A DNA stretch of 10,184 nucleotides, taken from NCBI GenBank assembly GCA_902796975.1, contig CADBRF010000042.1:1-10184 (forward strand), written 5' to 3'. Below are positions 1 to 6,873 of this stretch, in pieces. The position numbers and the translations under genes were made by a program. The stretch is from an uncultured Coriobacteriaceae bacterium (lineage in GTDB: Bacteria > Actinomycetota > Coriobacteriia > Coriobacteriales > QAMH01). The number at the start of each line of letters is the position of its first letter. Position 1 is the first letter of the stretch. The notes below the pieces were generated by a model. That model was not told the DNA's origin. It saw only the letters and a list, made by a program, of their open reading frames with translations, and made no database searches.

Positions 1-238
1 ACACGTCGGGATTGTTTGCAGGCAGAACATTGTTTTCCTCGCAGAGGAAGGTGCAACCCGGCCAATCGCGGTCGATGTTTGTCATGAGAAAATCCTGAAC
101 GGCGACGTCGCATTCGGTTACGACATCGCGCACAGAAGTCTTCTCGGTGATGACATGCTGGTGGTTCATGCCTTCTGCAACGAGGATTCCGGCCTTGCCG
201 GTAAGAACGCGGAGGTAGCTGGTTAGGTCTGTGGACAT
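1..238 (-). CDS. Inositol monophosphatase-family phosphatase, N-terminal part (possible histidinol-phosphatase)
   Basis: The open frame starts at ATG 238-236 and runs off the left edge, giving 79 visible codons. The start is supported by GGAG (complement of 247-250) 8 nt upstream. The peptide has the N-terminal pattern of the IMPase family (Mg-dependent, Li-sensitive phosphatases): a helix with KAGILVAEG (15-23), then TEKTSVRDVVTECD (31-44), matching the family's K-x-x-x-D-x-VTE-x-D, an amphipathic helix, and FLCEEN (64-69), where the family has its metal-binding GEE. The catalytic DP-x-DGT block would lie just past the edge. Known members include inositol monophosphatase, CysQ-type nucleotidases and the actinobacterial histidinol-phosphatase HisN. 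The gene is divergent from the his operon, whose HisB lacks a phosphatase domain, so HisN is an attractive but unproven role. The family call is fairly secure; the substrate is not. Confidence 0.72.
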   Translation of the reverse strand, partial: MSTDLTSYLRVLTGKAGILVAEGMNHQHVITEKTSVRDVVTECDVAVQDFLMTNIDRDWPGCTFLCEENNVLPANNPDV

Positions 239-513
239 GTTCTGTGCTCCGGTGTCGACGGTTTTTAGCTGGATTCTAGAACATCCGAACGCCGTTCAGG
301 GGATGTATGTGCCGTATGGGAGAGAAAATGCACTCTATCACTCTACTGTGATAAAGTAACACCGCGTTCGGAAGGCCGCCACAGACCCGGCAACTGGCAC
401 TTCACGTACGAGAAAAGTGGCTCTGGGGCCTATAGAACGCTGAAGACACGTATTATGTTCGGGGCATTTTCCAATGTCTTGACTTGATTCAACCAATCGA
501 GGGGGCAATCCTG
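239..513. promoter_or_regulatory. Divergent intergenic/leader region upstream of hisZ
   Basis: This 275-nt gap separates the divergent phosphatase gene and hisZ and holds no convincing gene. It contains several potential stems. ACATCCGAAC (281-290) pairs with GTTC (294-297) and GGATGT (301-306), with AGG bulged. A nested fold at 374-430 has GGCC..CAGA against TCTGGGGCC around CACTT (398-402)/AAGTG (415-419). AAGACA (443-448) pairs with TGTCTT (475-480). A weak -10-like TATTAT lies at 451-456 without a good -35. A mini-ORF at 328-351 (MHSITLL, with GGGAG at 318-322) has only one His codon, so it does not look like a classical his attenuator peptide. The tract AACACCGCG (358-366) resembles part of a T-box but lacks the UGG needed to pair with the tRNA end. 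Confidence 0.45.
336..353. promoter_or_regulatory. Perfect dyad TATCAC-N6-GTGATA, candidate operator
   Basis: TATCAC at 336-341 and GTGATA at 348-353 form a perfect 6+6 inverted repeat with a 6-nt spacer. The left half also lies in a short tandem repeat, CACTCTA at 331-337 and again at 339-345. The TG-T-GATAAA at 347-355 could be an extended -10 element. The size and symmetry suit a dimeric repressor controlling hisZ and/or the divergent phosphatase. The protein that would bind is unknown. Confidence 0.35.
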
Positions 514-1608
514 ATGATTCCAAAAGCGCCACGCGGGTTCCGCGACGTGCTGCCCACTGAGGCGGCATGGCGCATGTCCATTCGCGAGGCGATAAACGAG
601 CGTTTCAAGCTCTGGGGGTATCTCCCTGTTGAGACGCCGGCAGTTGAACTGCTCGATGTGCTGGAGCTCGGCGGCAGTCTGACCGATATGCCGTTCCGCT
701 TCTTTGACAGCGATAATAACCTGCTTGTGCTCCGTCCGGATGTCACGCTGCCAGTTGCCCGTATGACAGCACTCCGCATGAACAAACGCGAGAACTGGCC
801 CTTGCGCCTGTGCTATGCACAGCATGTTTTTACCGAGAACGATTCCACTTATGGGCAGGACCGCCAGGCCATGCAGGCTGGTGTCGAGTTTATCGGCGAA
901 GGTGGCACCGTTGCCGATGCCGAGGTGCTCTGCCTGCTTTTCGAGTCTCTCCAAGCAACCGGTCTCACCGATTTCACCGTAGCGCTCGGCACGGTGAACG
1001 TGCTCAACGCGCTTGTCGCCGAAGCGAGTGATGACGAAGCCTGGCGCGCCCAGGTGTTCAAGGCCTTCCACGAATCCGACCGCGTCGCTATCGAACGGCT
1101 TGCCCAGGATGGCAGGGCAAAGCCGGTCTACGCGAAGGTAGTGCGTGAACTCGCCCGCATCCGGGGCGGGGAAGAGGCAATCGAAGCCTGCCGCGAGCTT
1201 GTTGCGCCCCTGGGCTGTGAAGACGGTCTAGACGAGCTCCAGCGCACCTACGAACTCGTCGACGCTAATGTCGAGGGCGGCAAGCTCATGGTGGACTTCT
1301 CCATCATCTCTTCCTTCAACTACTACACCGGAATGGTGTTCAAGGCATTCGCCCCCGAAGTTCCCGCTGCCCTTGCAAGCGGCGGCCGGTACGACCACAC
1401 GCTCGAATCCTTTGGGGTCTCCGCCCCAGCTGCGGGCTTTGCCATCGTGTTCGAGCAGCTTATGCAGGCACTCGAGGCACAGGATGTCCGTCCGCCCCAT
1501 ATCGGGCCAGAACAGATTGTGTTCGACGAGGACCCCAAGGTCATGTTCGCGAAAGCTCGCGCCTTGCGTGAACAGGGCAAACGCGTTGTCCTGGGAGGTG
1601 AGCGCTGA
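514..1608 (+). CDS. hisZ: ATP phosphoribosyltransferase regulatory subunit HisZ
   Basis: HisZ is a catalytically inactive paralogue of histidyl-tRNA synthetase that assembles with short-form HisG to give active, histidine-inhibited ATP phosphoribosyltransferase, the first step of histidine synthesis. At 364 aa it has the class II synthetase core without the anticodon-binding domain. PRGFRDVLP (6-14) opens the fold, VLRPDVTLPVARM (72-84) is the motif-2 area, followed by LRLCYAQHVF, YYTGMVF (270-276), GGRYD (290-294) and AAGFAIVFEQL (306-316, motif-3 area). The start at ATG 514 is preferred over the upstream in-frame TTG at 484 because GAGGGGG (499-505) sits 8 nt ahead and homology begins at residue 2-6. 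The stop overlaps the hisG start by one base (TGATG), implying translational coupling with its partner. A true HisRS is unlikely given the length and the hisG neighbour. Confidence 0.93.
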   Translation: MIPKAPRGFRDVLPTEAAWRMSIREAINERFKLWGYLPVETPAVELLDVLELGGSLTDMPFRFFDSDNNLLVLRPDVTLPVARMTALRMNKRENWPLRLCYAQHVFTENDSTYGQDRQAMQAGVEFIGEGGTVADAEVLCLLFESLQATGLTDFTVALGTVNVLNALVAEASDDEAWRAQVFKAFHESDRVAIERLAQDGRAKPVYAKVVRELARIRGGEEAIEACRELVAPLGCEDGLDELQRTYELVDANVEGGKLMVDFSIISSFNYYTGMVFKAFAPEVPAALASGGRYDHTLESFGVSAPAAGFAIVFEQLMQALEAQDVRPPHIGPEQIVFDEDPKVMFAKARALREQGKRVVLGGER

Positions 1609-2270
1609 TGGCAGACCGCAATCTCAAGATCGCCATTCCCAAAGGTTCGCTCTATGCCGATACCGTGGCGCTGCTGGGAGAAGCAGGGCTGGATATCACC
1701 GGCCTTGCCGACCCGGGCAGGCACCTCATCATCTCCAACCCTGGCGTTGACTTCATCATCGTGCGGCCGACTGATGCTCCGGTCTTTACCACCTATGGTG
1801 GCGCCGATTGTGGCATTTGCGGCAAGGACACGCTGGTGGAGGCCGAGCTCGACACGGCGGAACTCGTAGACCTCAAATATGGCTACTGCCGGTTTGTCGT
1901 GGCAGAACCCGAGGCCTTCGCCGGAAGGGCAGACGAAGCCTACGAGCGCCTTGGCGTGCTGCGCGTGGCAACCAAGTACCCCAACATCACGCGGTCCTTC
2001 TACGAGAAGAAGGGTATCCAGGCCGATATCGTCAAGATGCACGGTAATATCGAGCTTGCCCCCATCGTGGGCATGGCAGACCGCATCGTGGATATCACGG
2101 CAACGGGCAGGACGCTCCGCGAGAACCACCTGCAGGTGGTCGAGGAGGTTCTTGGCTCCACGGCGCGCTTCATTGCCAACAAGGCGGCGCTCCGCACCGA
2201 CCCGCGCGTGGTCGAGCTTGCCGAAAAGCTCGAAGAGCTGACCCGCGACAACGAACTCACCATGAGCTAG
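1608..2270 (+). CDS. hisG: ATP phosphoribosyltransferase catalytic subunit HisG, short form
   Basis: HisG condenses ATP with PRPP to phosphoribosyl-ATP, the committed and feedback-controlled step of histidine synthesis. The protein is 220 aa, the length of the short HisG class that lacks the C-terminal regulatory (ACT-like) domain and depends on HisZ. Visible motifs are IAIPKGSL near residues 8-15, GGADCGICGKDTL at about 64-76, and the PRPP-binding loop RIVDITATGRTLREN at 159-173. The start is clear: GGGAGGTG (1593-1600) lies 7 nt ahead and the ATG shares a base with the hisZ stop. The need for HisZ is met by the gene directly upstream, so feedback inhibition by histidine probably acts through HisZ. 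I see no missing motif residue. Confidence 0.96.
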   Translation: MADRNLKIAIPKGSLYADTVALLGEAGLDITGLADPGRHLIISNPGVDFIIVRPTDAPVFTTYGGADCGICGKDTLVEAELDTAELVDLKYGYCRFVVAEPEAFAGRADEAYERLGVLRVATKYPNITRSFYEKKGIQADIVKMHGNIELAPIVGMADRIVDITATGRTLRENHLQVVEEVLGSTARFIANKAALRTDPRVVELAEKLEELTRDNELTMS

Positions 2271-2325
2271 GTCAGCTGTATCAACTAAGAGTAACCACAT
2301 CGCACGAAAAGCGAGGGAGAAAGCT

Positions 2326-3693
2326 ATGAGAAAGATTTATCTGGAAGAGGGTCAGTCCTTTGACGCCTCCATGCTCGAGCGTTCGGGCGCCTTCAACGCG
2401 GACGCGCTGAAGGCAGCGACTGATATTGTCGCGACGGTGCGCGAAGAAGGCGATCAGGCTCTCCGCGACTATTCCGAGAAATTCGACCACGTGACCATTG
2501 ACGAGTTTGAGGTCACACCCGAGGAATTCGAAGAAGCCATGGAGCTCGTAGACGAGGATTTCGTCCGCGCCATCGAATACGCAGCCGATAACATCACGGC
2601 TTTCCACGAGCGCGAGGTTCAGCAGTCCTGGTTCACCACCCGCGCCGATGGCGCCATCACGGGCCAGAAGGTCACGCCGCTCGAGCGCGTGGGCATCTAC
2701 GTTCCCGGCGGCCGTGCCCAGTACCCCTCCACGGTTCTCATGAATGCCATTCCCGCGAGCGTGGCAGGCGTCGACGAGATTATCATGTGCACGCCCCCCA
2801 GCAAGGATGGAAAGGTCAACCCCTATACGCTCGTGGCCGCTCAGACCGCTGGCGTGGACCGTGTCTTCAAGGTGGGCGGCGCTCAGGCGATCGCGGCCAT
2901 GGCCTACGGCACCGAGTCCATTCCCAAGGTCAACAAGGTCACCGGCCCCGGCAATGCCTACGTCGCCGCTGCCAAGAAGCTCGTCAATGGCGATGTCGGC
3001 ATCGATATGATCGCCGGCCCCTCCGAGGTCTGCGTGCTCTCCGACGAGACGGCAATTCCCGAGTTCATCGCCATCGACCTCATGGCCCAGGCAGAACACG
3101 ACCCGCGTGCCACCTGCTATTTCGTCACCACGGAGGAGGGCCTTGTCGACGAGGTCGAGGATGTCCTGCCCGACCTGCTCGAGCAGAGCGAGCGCCGCGA
3201 GATCACGGAGCAGAGCCTCGAGCATGGTCTCATCGTCGTCTGCAAGACGCTCACTCAGGCCTTCGATACGGTGAACGTCATCGCCCCTGAGCACCTGGAA
3301 ATCTCCATGTCCGACCCGTTCGAGCTGCTGGGGTACGTTCGCAACGCCGGTGCCATCTTCCTCGGCTCCTGGACGCCCGAGGCGATTGGCGACTATGTGG
3401 CCGGCCCCAACCACACGCTTCCCACCGGTGGCACCGCCGCCTTCTCGAGCCCGCTCTCGGTTGAGGATTTCGTCAAGAAGTCCTCGGTCCTGAGCTTCCC
3501 CTACGATGCGCTCGAGGCTGACGCGGACGCTGTCGAGACGCTTGCCGCCCGCGAGGGTCTCTGGGCTCATGGTCGTTCTGTTGACCTGCGCTGCCAGTTC
3601 ATGAACTATGTCATGGAGGCAATGGAAGACGAGGACGAAGACGAAGATGACTGCGGTTGTGGTCATGACCACGGCGATGAGGACGCGGAGTAG
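2326..3693 (+). CDS. hisD: Histidinol dehydrogenase HisD with Cys/His-rich acidic tail
   Basis: HisD is a zinc- and NAD-dependent dehydrogenase that oxidises L-histidinol through histidinal to L-histidine, the last two steps. The family signature AGPSEVCVLSDE..DLMAQAEHDP (230-260) is present. By alignment with E. coli HisD (constant offset of 4) the zinc ligands are Q255, H258, D356 and H415, and the catalytic pair is E322/H323 in APEHLE, so the enzyme should be active. YVPGGRAQYPSTVLMN and LPTGGTAAFSSPLS are also conserved. GAGGGAG at 2313-2319 precedes ATG 2326 by 6 nt. The protein is 455 aa; the offset predicts a family end near residue 430, so about 25 residues are extra. This tail is strongly acidic (434-442) and ends DCGCGHDHGDEDAE, a metal-chelating-looking composition. 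hisC begins 3 nt after the stop. Confidence 0.96.
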   Translation: MRKIYLEEGQSFDASMLERSGAFNADALKAATDIVATVREEGDQALRDYSEKFDHVTIDEFEVTPEEFEEAMELVDEDFVRAIEYAADNITAFHEREVQQSWFTTRADGAITGQKVTPLERVGIYVPGGRAQYPSTVLMNAIPASVAGVDEIIMCTPPSKDGKVNPYTLVAAQTAGVDRVFKVGGAQAIAAMAYGTESIPKVNKVTGPGNAYVAAAKKLVNGDVGIDMIAGPSEVCVLSDETAIPEFIAIDLMAQAEHDPRATCYFVTTEEGLVDEVEDVLPDLLEQSERREITEQSLEHGLIVVCKTLTQAFDTVNVIAPEHLEISMSDPFELLGYVRNAGAIFLGSWTPEAIGDYVAGPNHTLPTGGTAAFSSPLSVEDFVKKSSVLSFPYDALEADADAVETLAAREGLWAHGRSVDLRCQFMNYVMEAMEDEDEDEDDCGCGHDHGDEDAE

Positions 3694-3696
3694 CAG

Positions 3697-4779
3697 ATGA
3701 AGCCAGTCTGTTCCGGAAATCCCGCGCTCGCCGACCTCGAGCCCTACGACCCGGCCTCGTTGCCTGCGGAGGTCTTCATCTCCGCCAACGAGTCGCCCTA
3801 TGCTATTCCCACAGAGGTGCGCGCCTCCATCACCGAGCGCCTGGGTTCGCTCGCCTTCAACCGCTACCCAGACCCTCTGGCCAACAAGCTTCGTGGGCTC
3901 ATTGGCCAGTGGCATGGCGTCCAAGCCTCCCAGGTGCTCTGCGGCAACGGCGGCGACGAGCTCCTCTTCGACCTCACGCTCGCCTTTGGCGGAGCGGGGC
4001 GCACGGTGCTCTCCTTTGGGCCGACCTTTTCCGTTTACGCGCTTAACGCCCAGCTCACCGGCTCGAACTATGAGGAGATGCCGCGCGTGGGAGAGGACTT
4101 CCACATCGATACGGAAGCGGCATGCAAGCGTTTGGCGAAGGGCGACGTGAGCCTTGTCATCGTCACGAGCCCCAACAATCCCACAGGGTGCGCAACGGAT
4201 ATCGAGACGGTCCGCGCTCTTTGCGAGGCAAGCGATGCGCTCGTTCTCTCCGACGAGGCCTATGGAGAGTTCGGTGGTCAGACAGCCTTGCCGCTTCTGG
4301 CGGAGTACGAGAACCTCATCATTCTCCACACCTTCTCGAAGGCCTACCGCGCGGCGGGCTCCCGCCTCGGCTACATTCTCGCCAACGAGAAGGTCATTGA
4401 CGAGTTTCTTAAAGTTCGCCAGCCCTACTCGGTCGATTCCATCTCCCAGATTGTGGGGGAGGAAATCGTCAAGCACCGTGAGCTCTTCGATGCGGGGATT
4501 GCCGAAACCCGCGCTGAGCGGTCCCGGGTCATGGCGGCTCTCAGTGCTTTCGAGGGCGTGGCTGTCTATCCGAGCGATGCGAACTTCTTCATGCTCCATA
4601 TCGACCAGGCAGACGATATGCGCAAGCGCCTCTACGAGGAGTATTCCATTCTCGTTCGCAGCTTTGCAACCAATCCGCTCGCGCTCGACTGTCTCCGCAT
4701 TACCGTGGGGTCTCCGCGCGAGAATGATGCCTTTATCAGCGCGTTTGGGAAGATTCTGGAGGAACGTCAACATGGCTAG
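3697..4779 (+). CDS. hisC: Histidinol-phosphate aminotransferase HisC
   Basis: HisC is a PLP-dependent aminotransferase of fold type I, class I/II, that converts imidazole-acetol phosphate plus glutamate to L-histidinol phosphate. At 360 aa it has the usual length. Key residues are visible: GNGGDELL (83-90) in the cofactor-phosphate region, TSPNNPTG (157-164) with N161, LSDEAYGEF (184-192) with D186 and Y189, the Schiff-base lysine K215 in HTFSKAYRAAGSRLGY, and the carboxylate-binding arginine R223. The ATG at 3697 has GCGGAG (3685-3690) 6 nt upstream, within the end of hisD. The 3' end overlaps hisB by 8 nt. Related aminotransferases such as CobD or aromatic aminotransferases share these motifs, but the his context makes HisC by far the best call. 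Confidence 0.94.
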   Translation: MKPVCSGNPALADLEPYDPASLPAEVFISANESPYAIPTEVRASITERLGSLAFNRYPDPLANKLRGLIGQWHGVQASQVLCGNGGDELLFDLTLAFGGAGRTVLSFGPTFSVYALNAQLTGSNYEEMPRVGEDFHIDTEAACKRLAKGDVSLVIVTSPNNPTGCATDIETVRALCEASDALVLSDEAYGEFGGQTALPLLAEYENLIILHTFSKAYRAAGSRLGYILANEKVIDEFLKVRQPYSVDSISQIVGEEIVKHRELFDAGIAETRAERSRVMAALSAFEGVAVYPSDANFFMLHIDQADDMRKRLYEEYSILVRSFATNPLALDCLRITVGSPRENDAFISAFGKILEERQHG

Positions 4780-5362
4780 AACTGCAGAAATCAGCCGCAC
4801 CACTAAGGAAACCGACATCCAGGTCGTGCTCGACCTCGACGGCACGGGCAAAACGGATATTGATACGGGTGTGCCCTTCTTCGATCACATGCTCGATGCC
4901 TTTGGCCGCCATGGCCTCTTTGACCTGACCGTCCATGCCAAGGGCGATATCGAGGTCGAGGCACATCACACGGTCGAGGATTGCGGCATCGTTCTCGGTC
5001 AGGCATTTGCCCAGGCTCTGGGGGACCGGCGCGGTATCGTCCGCTTTGGCTCCTCGATTCTGCCCATGGATGAGGCGCTCGTCATGGCGGCACTCGACAT
5101 CTCGGGCCGCGGTCAGCTCCACTATCACGTGGATCTGCCCTTGGGCATCCTCGGAACCTTTGACACCTCGCTTGCCCAGGAGTTCTTCATCGCCCTCGCG
5201 AGTAATATGGGTGTTACGCTCCATATCGACGAGCTGCACGGTCGCAACACCCATCATATTCTCGAGGCTGCTTTCAAGGCCGTCGGCCGCGCCCTCTGCG
5301 ATGCGACGCGCATTAACCCGCGCATCGCTGACCAAATTCCCTCAACCAAGGGAACGCTGTAA
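4772..5362 (+). CDS. hisB: Imidazoleglycerol-phosphate dehydratase HisB, monofunctional
   Basis: HisB dehydrates imidazole-glycerol phosphate to imidazole-acetol phosphate with a di-manganese centre in a 24-mer. The 196-aa protein has both metal motifs: EAHHTVED (64-70; H65, H66, E69) and THHILEA (160-166; H161, H162, E165), plus TGVPFFDHML (32-41) with D38 and H39. The start at ATG 4772 is fixed by GGAGG at 4758-4762, 9 nt upstream, and by the conserved N-terminus (R-x-AEISR-x-T-x-ET); the frame stays open far upstream only because it shadows hisC. It overlaps hisC by 8 nt. It has only the dehydratase domain, so unlike E. coli HisB it cannot supply histidinol-phosphate phosphatase activity, which must come from another gene. 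Confidence 0.96.
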   Translation: MARTAEISRTTKETDIQVVLDLDGTGKTDIDTGVPFFDHMLDAFGRHGLFDLTVHAKGDIEVEAHHTVEDCGIVLGQAFAQALGDRRGIVRFGSSILPMDEALVMAALDISGRGQLHYHVDLPLGILGTFDTSLAQEFFIALASNMGVTLHIDELHGRNTHHILEAAFKAVGRALCDATRINPRIADQIPSTKGTL

Positions 5363-5419
5363 CCTGCTGGAAAGCTGGGACGGCTAGTCTGTTCGGCAGT
5401 GAACGAAAAAGGAGGCACC

Positions 5420-6079
5420 ATGTCTATTCGCATTGCCGTTGTCGATTACTGCAAGGGCAACCTCGCAAGCGTGCAGCGGTCTATTGGCGATGCGGGTTAC
5501 GACGCGTTCATCACGCAGAACCCAGCTGAGATCGAAAAAGCAGACGGCATCATCCTCCCTGGTGTGGGCGCGTTTCGTGACGCTGCCGACACCATGGTCG
5601 AGCTGGGAGAGATGGATGCGATAAAAACGCGCGTGAAGGAAGGCGTGCCCTTCCTCGGCATCTGCCTGGGCCTCCACCTCATCTTCGACTGGGGCGATGA
5701 GGGCTGTGAACCCGGCACACGTGTTGCCGGCCTGGGTCTTCTGCCTGGCCATATCGAGCATGTCCCTGCCACAGACGAATCCGGCAAGAAATACAAGGTC
5801 CCGCATGTGGGTTGGAACTCGGTCGAGCTGCAGCGCGATTGGGATTTGTTCGAGGGTGTTCCCAACTCCGAATATTTCTATTTCACGCACAGCTACTGCG
5901 CTGTACCCGACAACCAAGCGGATATCGCCGCGCTCACCGAGCATGCCCGTACCTTTGTCTCTGCCGTGGGGAGAGACCATATCTACGGTGTGCAGTTCCA
6001 TCCCGAGAAGTCTTCCAAATGGGGCTTACAGGTGATGAGGAACTTCGGCGGAATCGTCAGTAAAGCGGCTGGCAAGTGA
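5420..6079 (+). CDS. hisH: Imidazole glycerol phosphate synthase glutaminase subunit HisH
   Basis: HisH is a class I (triad-type) glutamine amidotransferase that releases ammonia from glutamine and passes it to HisF for closure of the imidazole ring. The 219-aa protein has PGVGAF (47-52) in the oxyanion-hole region, the nucleophile C82 in LGICLGLHLIF, and H194/E196 in VQFHPEKSS, so the triad is complete. The ATG at 5420 follows an ideal AAAGGAGG ending 4 nt before it; an in-frame GTG at 5399 is possible but lies ahead of that ribosome site. The N-terminal DYCKGN (9-14) replaces the more usual DYG-x-GN. The 57-nt gap after hisB shows no obvious signal. Its HisF partner is two genes downstream. 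Confidence 0.95.
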   Translation: MSIRIAVVDYCKGNLASVQRSIGDAGYDAFITQNPAEIEKADGIILPGVGAFRDAADTMVELGEMDAIKTRVKEGVPFLGICLGLHLIFDWGDEGCEPGTRVAGLGLLPGHIEHVPATDESGKKYKVPHVGWNSVELQRDWDLFEGVPNSEYFYFTHSYCAVPDNQADIAALTEHARTFVSAVGRDHIYGVQFHPEKSSKWGLQVMRNFGGIVSKAAGK

Positions 6080-6103
6080 CGCGATACCTGTTGGAGGATG
6101 CAG

Positions 6104-6829
6104 ATGATTCTAGTTCCCGCGATTGACATTCTGGACGGCCGCGCGGTTCGCCTCAAGAAGGGCGATTACAACCAGGTTACCGTCTACAACGAGGATCCGG
6201 TGGCGCAAGCACGCTCCTTTGCCGAGGCGGGCGCCGAGCGCATTCATATAGTCGACCTCGATGGTGCGCGTGATGGCAGCCCGACGAATATCGATATCAT
6301 CTCCGCCATCGTGCGCGATGTGGATATCGTGGTCGAGGTGGGTGGCGGCATCCGCTCCATGGAGACGCTCGAACGCTACCTTGCCGTTGGAGTCCAGCGG
6401 CTGGTGCTCGGAAGTGCTCTCATCCGCGACCCGGAATTCTGCGCGCATGCCGTGGAGCGCGCTGGCGAGAAAATCGTCGCTGGCGTAGATGCCAAGGATG
6501 GCATGGTTGCCATCGAAGGATGGCTCGATGGTACGGAGACTCCCGCGGCAGATCTGGTGGCAGAGCTCAAGGAGCGTGGCATCGTCAATCTCGTCTACAC
6601 GGATATTGCTCGCGATGGCATGCAGTATGGCATCGATGCGGAGGCATATGGAAGGCTCGCCCAGGTGGCAGGCTTCCCCATCACCGCGTCGGGCGGTATC
6701 GCCACCCTCGACGACCTGCGGGCGCTTGCCGCACAGCCTGCCCCCGGCATTGAGGGCGCAATTGCCGGCCGTGCTATCTACGAGGGCGCGTTCACGGTGG
6801 AAGAGGGCATCGAGGCCTGCAAGAACTAG
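6104..6829 (+). CDS. hisA: ProFAR isomerase HisA
   Basis: HisA is a (beta/alpha)8 Amadori isomerase that converts ProFAR to PRFAR, the substrate of HisF/HisH. The 241-aa protein has the catalytic pair D8 (VPAIDILDG) and D129 (VAGVDAKDG), the phosphate-binding loops VEVGGGIRS (78-86) and ASGGIATLDD, and the late YTDIARDGM (165-173). The start is ATG 6104, not the in-frame ATG at 6098: GGAGG at 6093-6097 abuts the earlier codon but lies 6 nt from 6104, and the family begins MI-x-PAID. The VGGGIR and GVDAKDG sequences match ordinary HisA rather than the bifunctional PriA (HisA/TrpF) of many Actinomycetes, so no tryptophan role is expected. Confidence 0.95.
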   Translation: MILVPAIDILDGRAVRLKKGDYNQVTVYNEDPVAQARSFAEAGAERIHIVDLDGARDGSPTNIDIISAIVRDVDIVVEVGGGIRSMETLERYLAVGVQRLVLGSALIRDPEFCAHAVERAGEKIVAGVDAKDGMVAIEGWLDGTETPAADLVAELKERGIVNLVYTDIARDGMQYGIDAEAYGRLAQVAGFPITASGGIATLDDLRALAAQPAPGIEGAIAGRAIYEGAFTVEEGIEACKN

Positions 6830-6832
6830 CCA

Positions 6833-6845
6833 GTGCGTGACGCAC
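6833..6845 (+). other. Small hairpin GTGCGT-G-ACGCAC between hisA and hisF
   Basis: The 44-nt gap between hisA and hisF contains a perfect 6+6 palindrome with a one-base centre. In RNA it could form a 5-bp stem (GUGCG/CGCAC) with a UGA loop. No T-run follows, so it is not a terminator. It could stabilise mRNA or tune the weakly primed hisF start. Its function is unknown. Confidence 0.3.
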
Positions 6846-6873
6846 GGCGCCGAGACGAAAGAAGCGAACGACT

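Noticed and set aside
328..351. Leader peptide for histidine attenuation
   Set aside because: The short frame (MHSITLL) contains a single His codon; his attenuator peptides carry a run of them.
355..366. T-box-like AGTAACACCGCG before hisZ
   Set aside because: It keeps ACCGCG but lacks the UGGN needed to pair with the tRNA acceptor end, and no specifier stem or following terminator could be recognised.
1323..2300. Long minus-strand frame opposite hisZ/hisG
   Set aside because: It is a shadow of confidently identified genes and its translation shows no family motifs.
2281..4851. An 856-codon open frame on the minus strand, antisense to hisD and hisC
   Set aside because: It mirrors two well-supported genes, has no recognisable domain and no ribosome site. 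Codon bias in GC-rich genes often leaves one antisense frame open.
6104..6829. Bifunctional PriA (HisA/TrpF)
   Set aside because: The VEVGGGIR and VAGVDAKDG motifs are those of ordinary HisA; PriA has a different pattern (for example ELSGGIRD).
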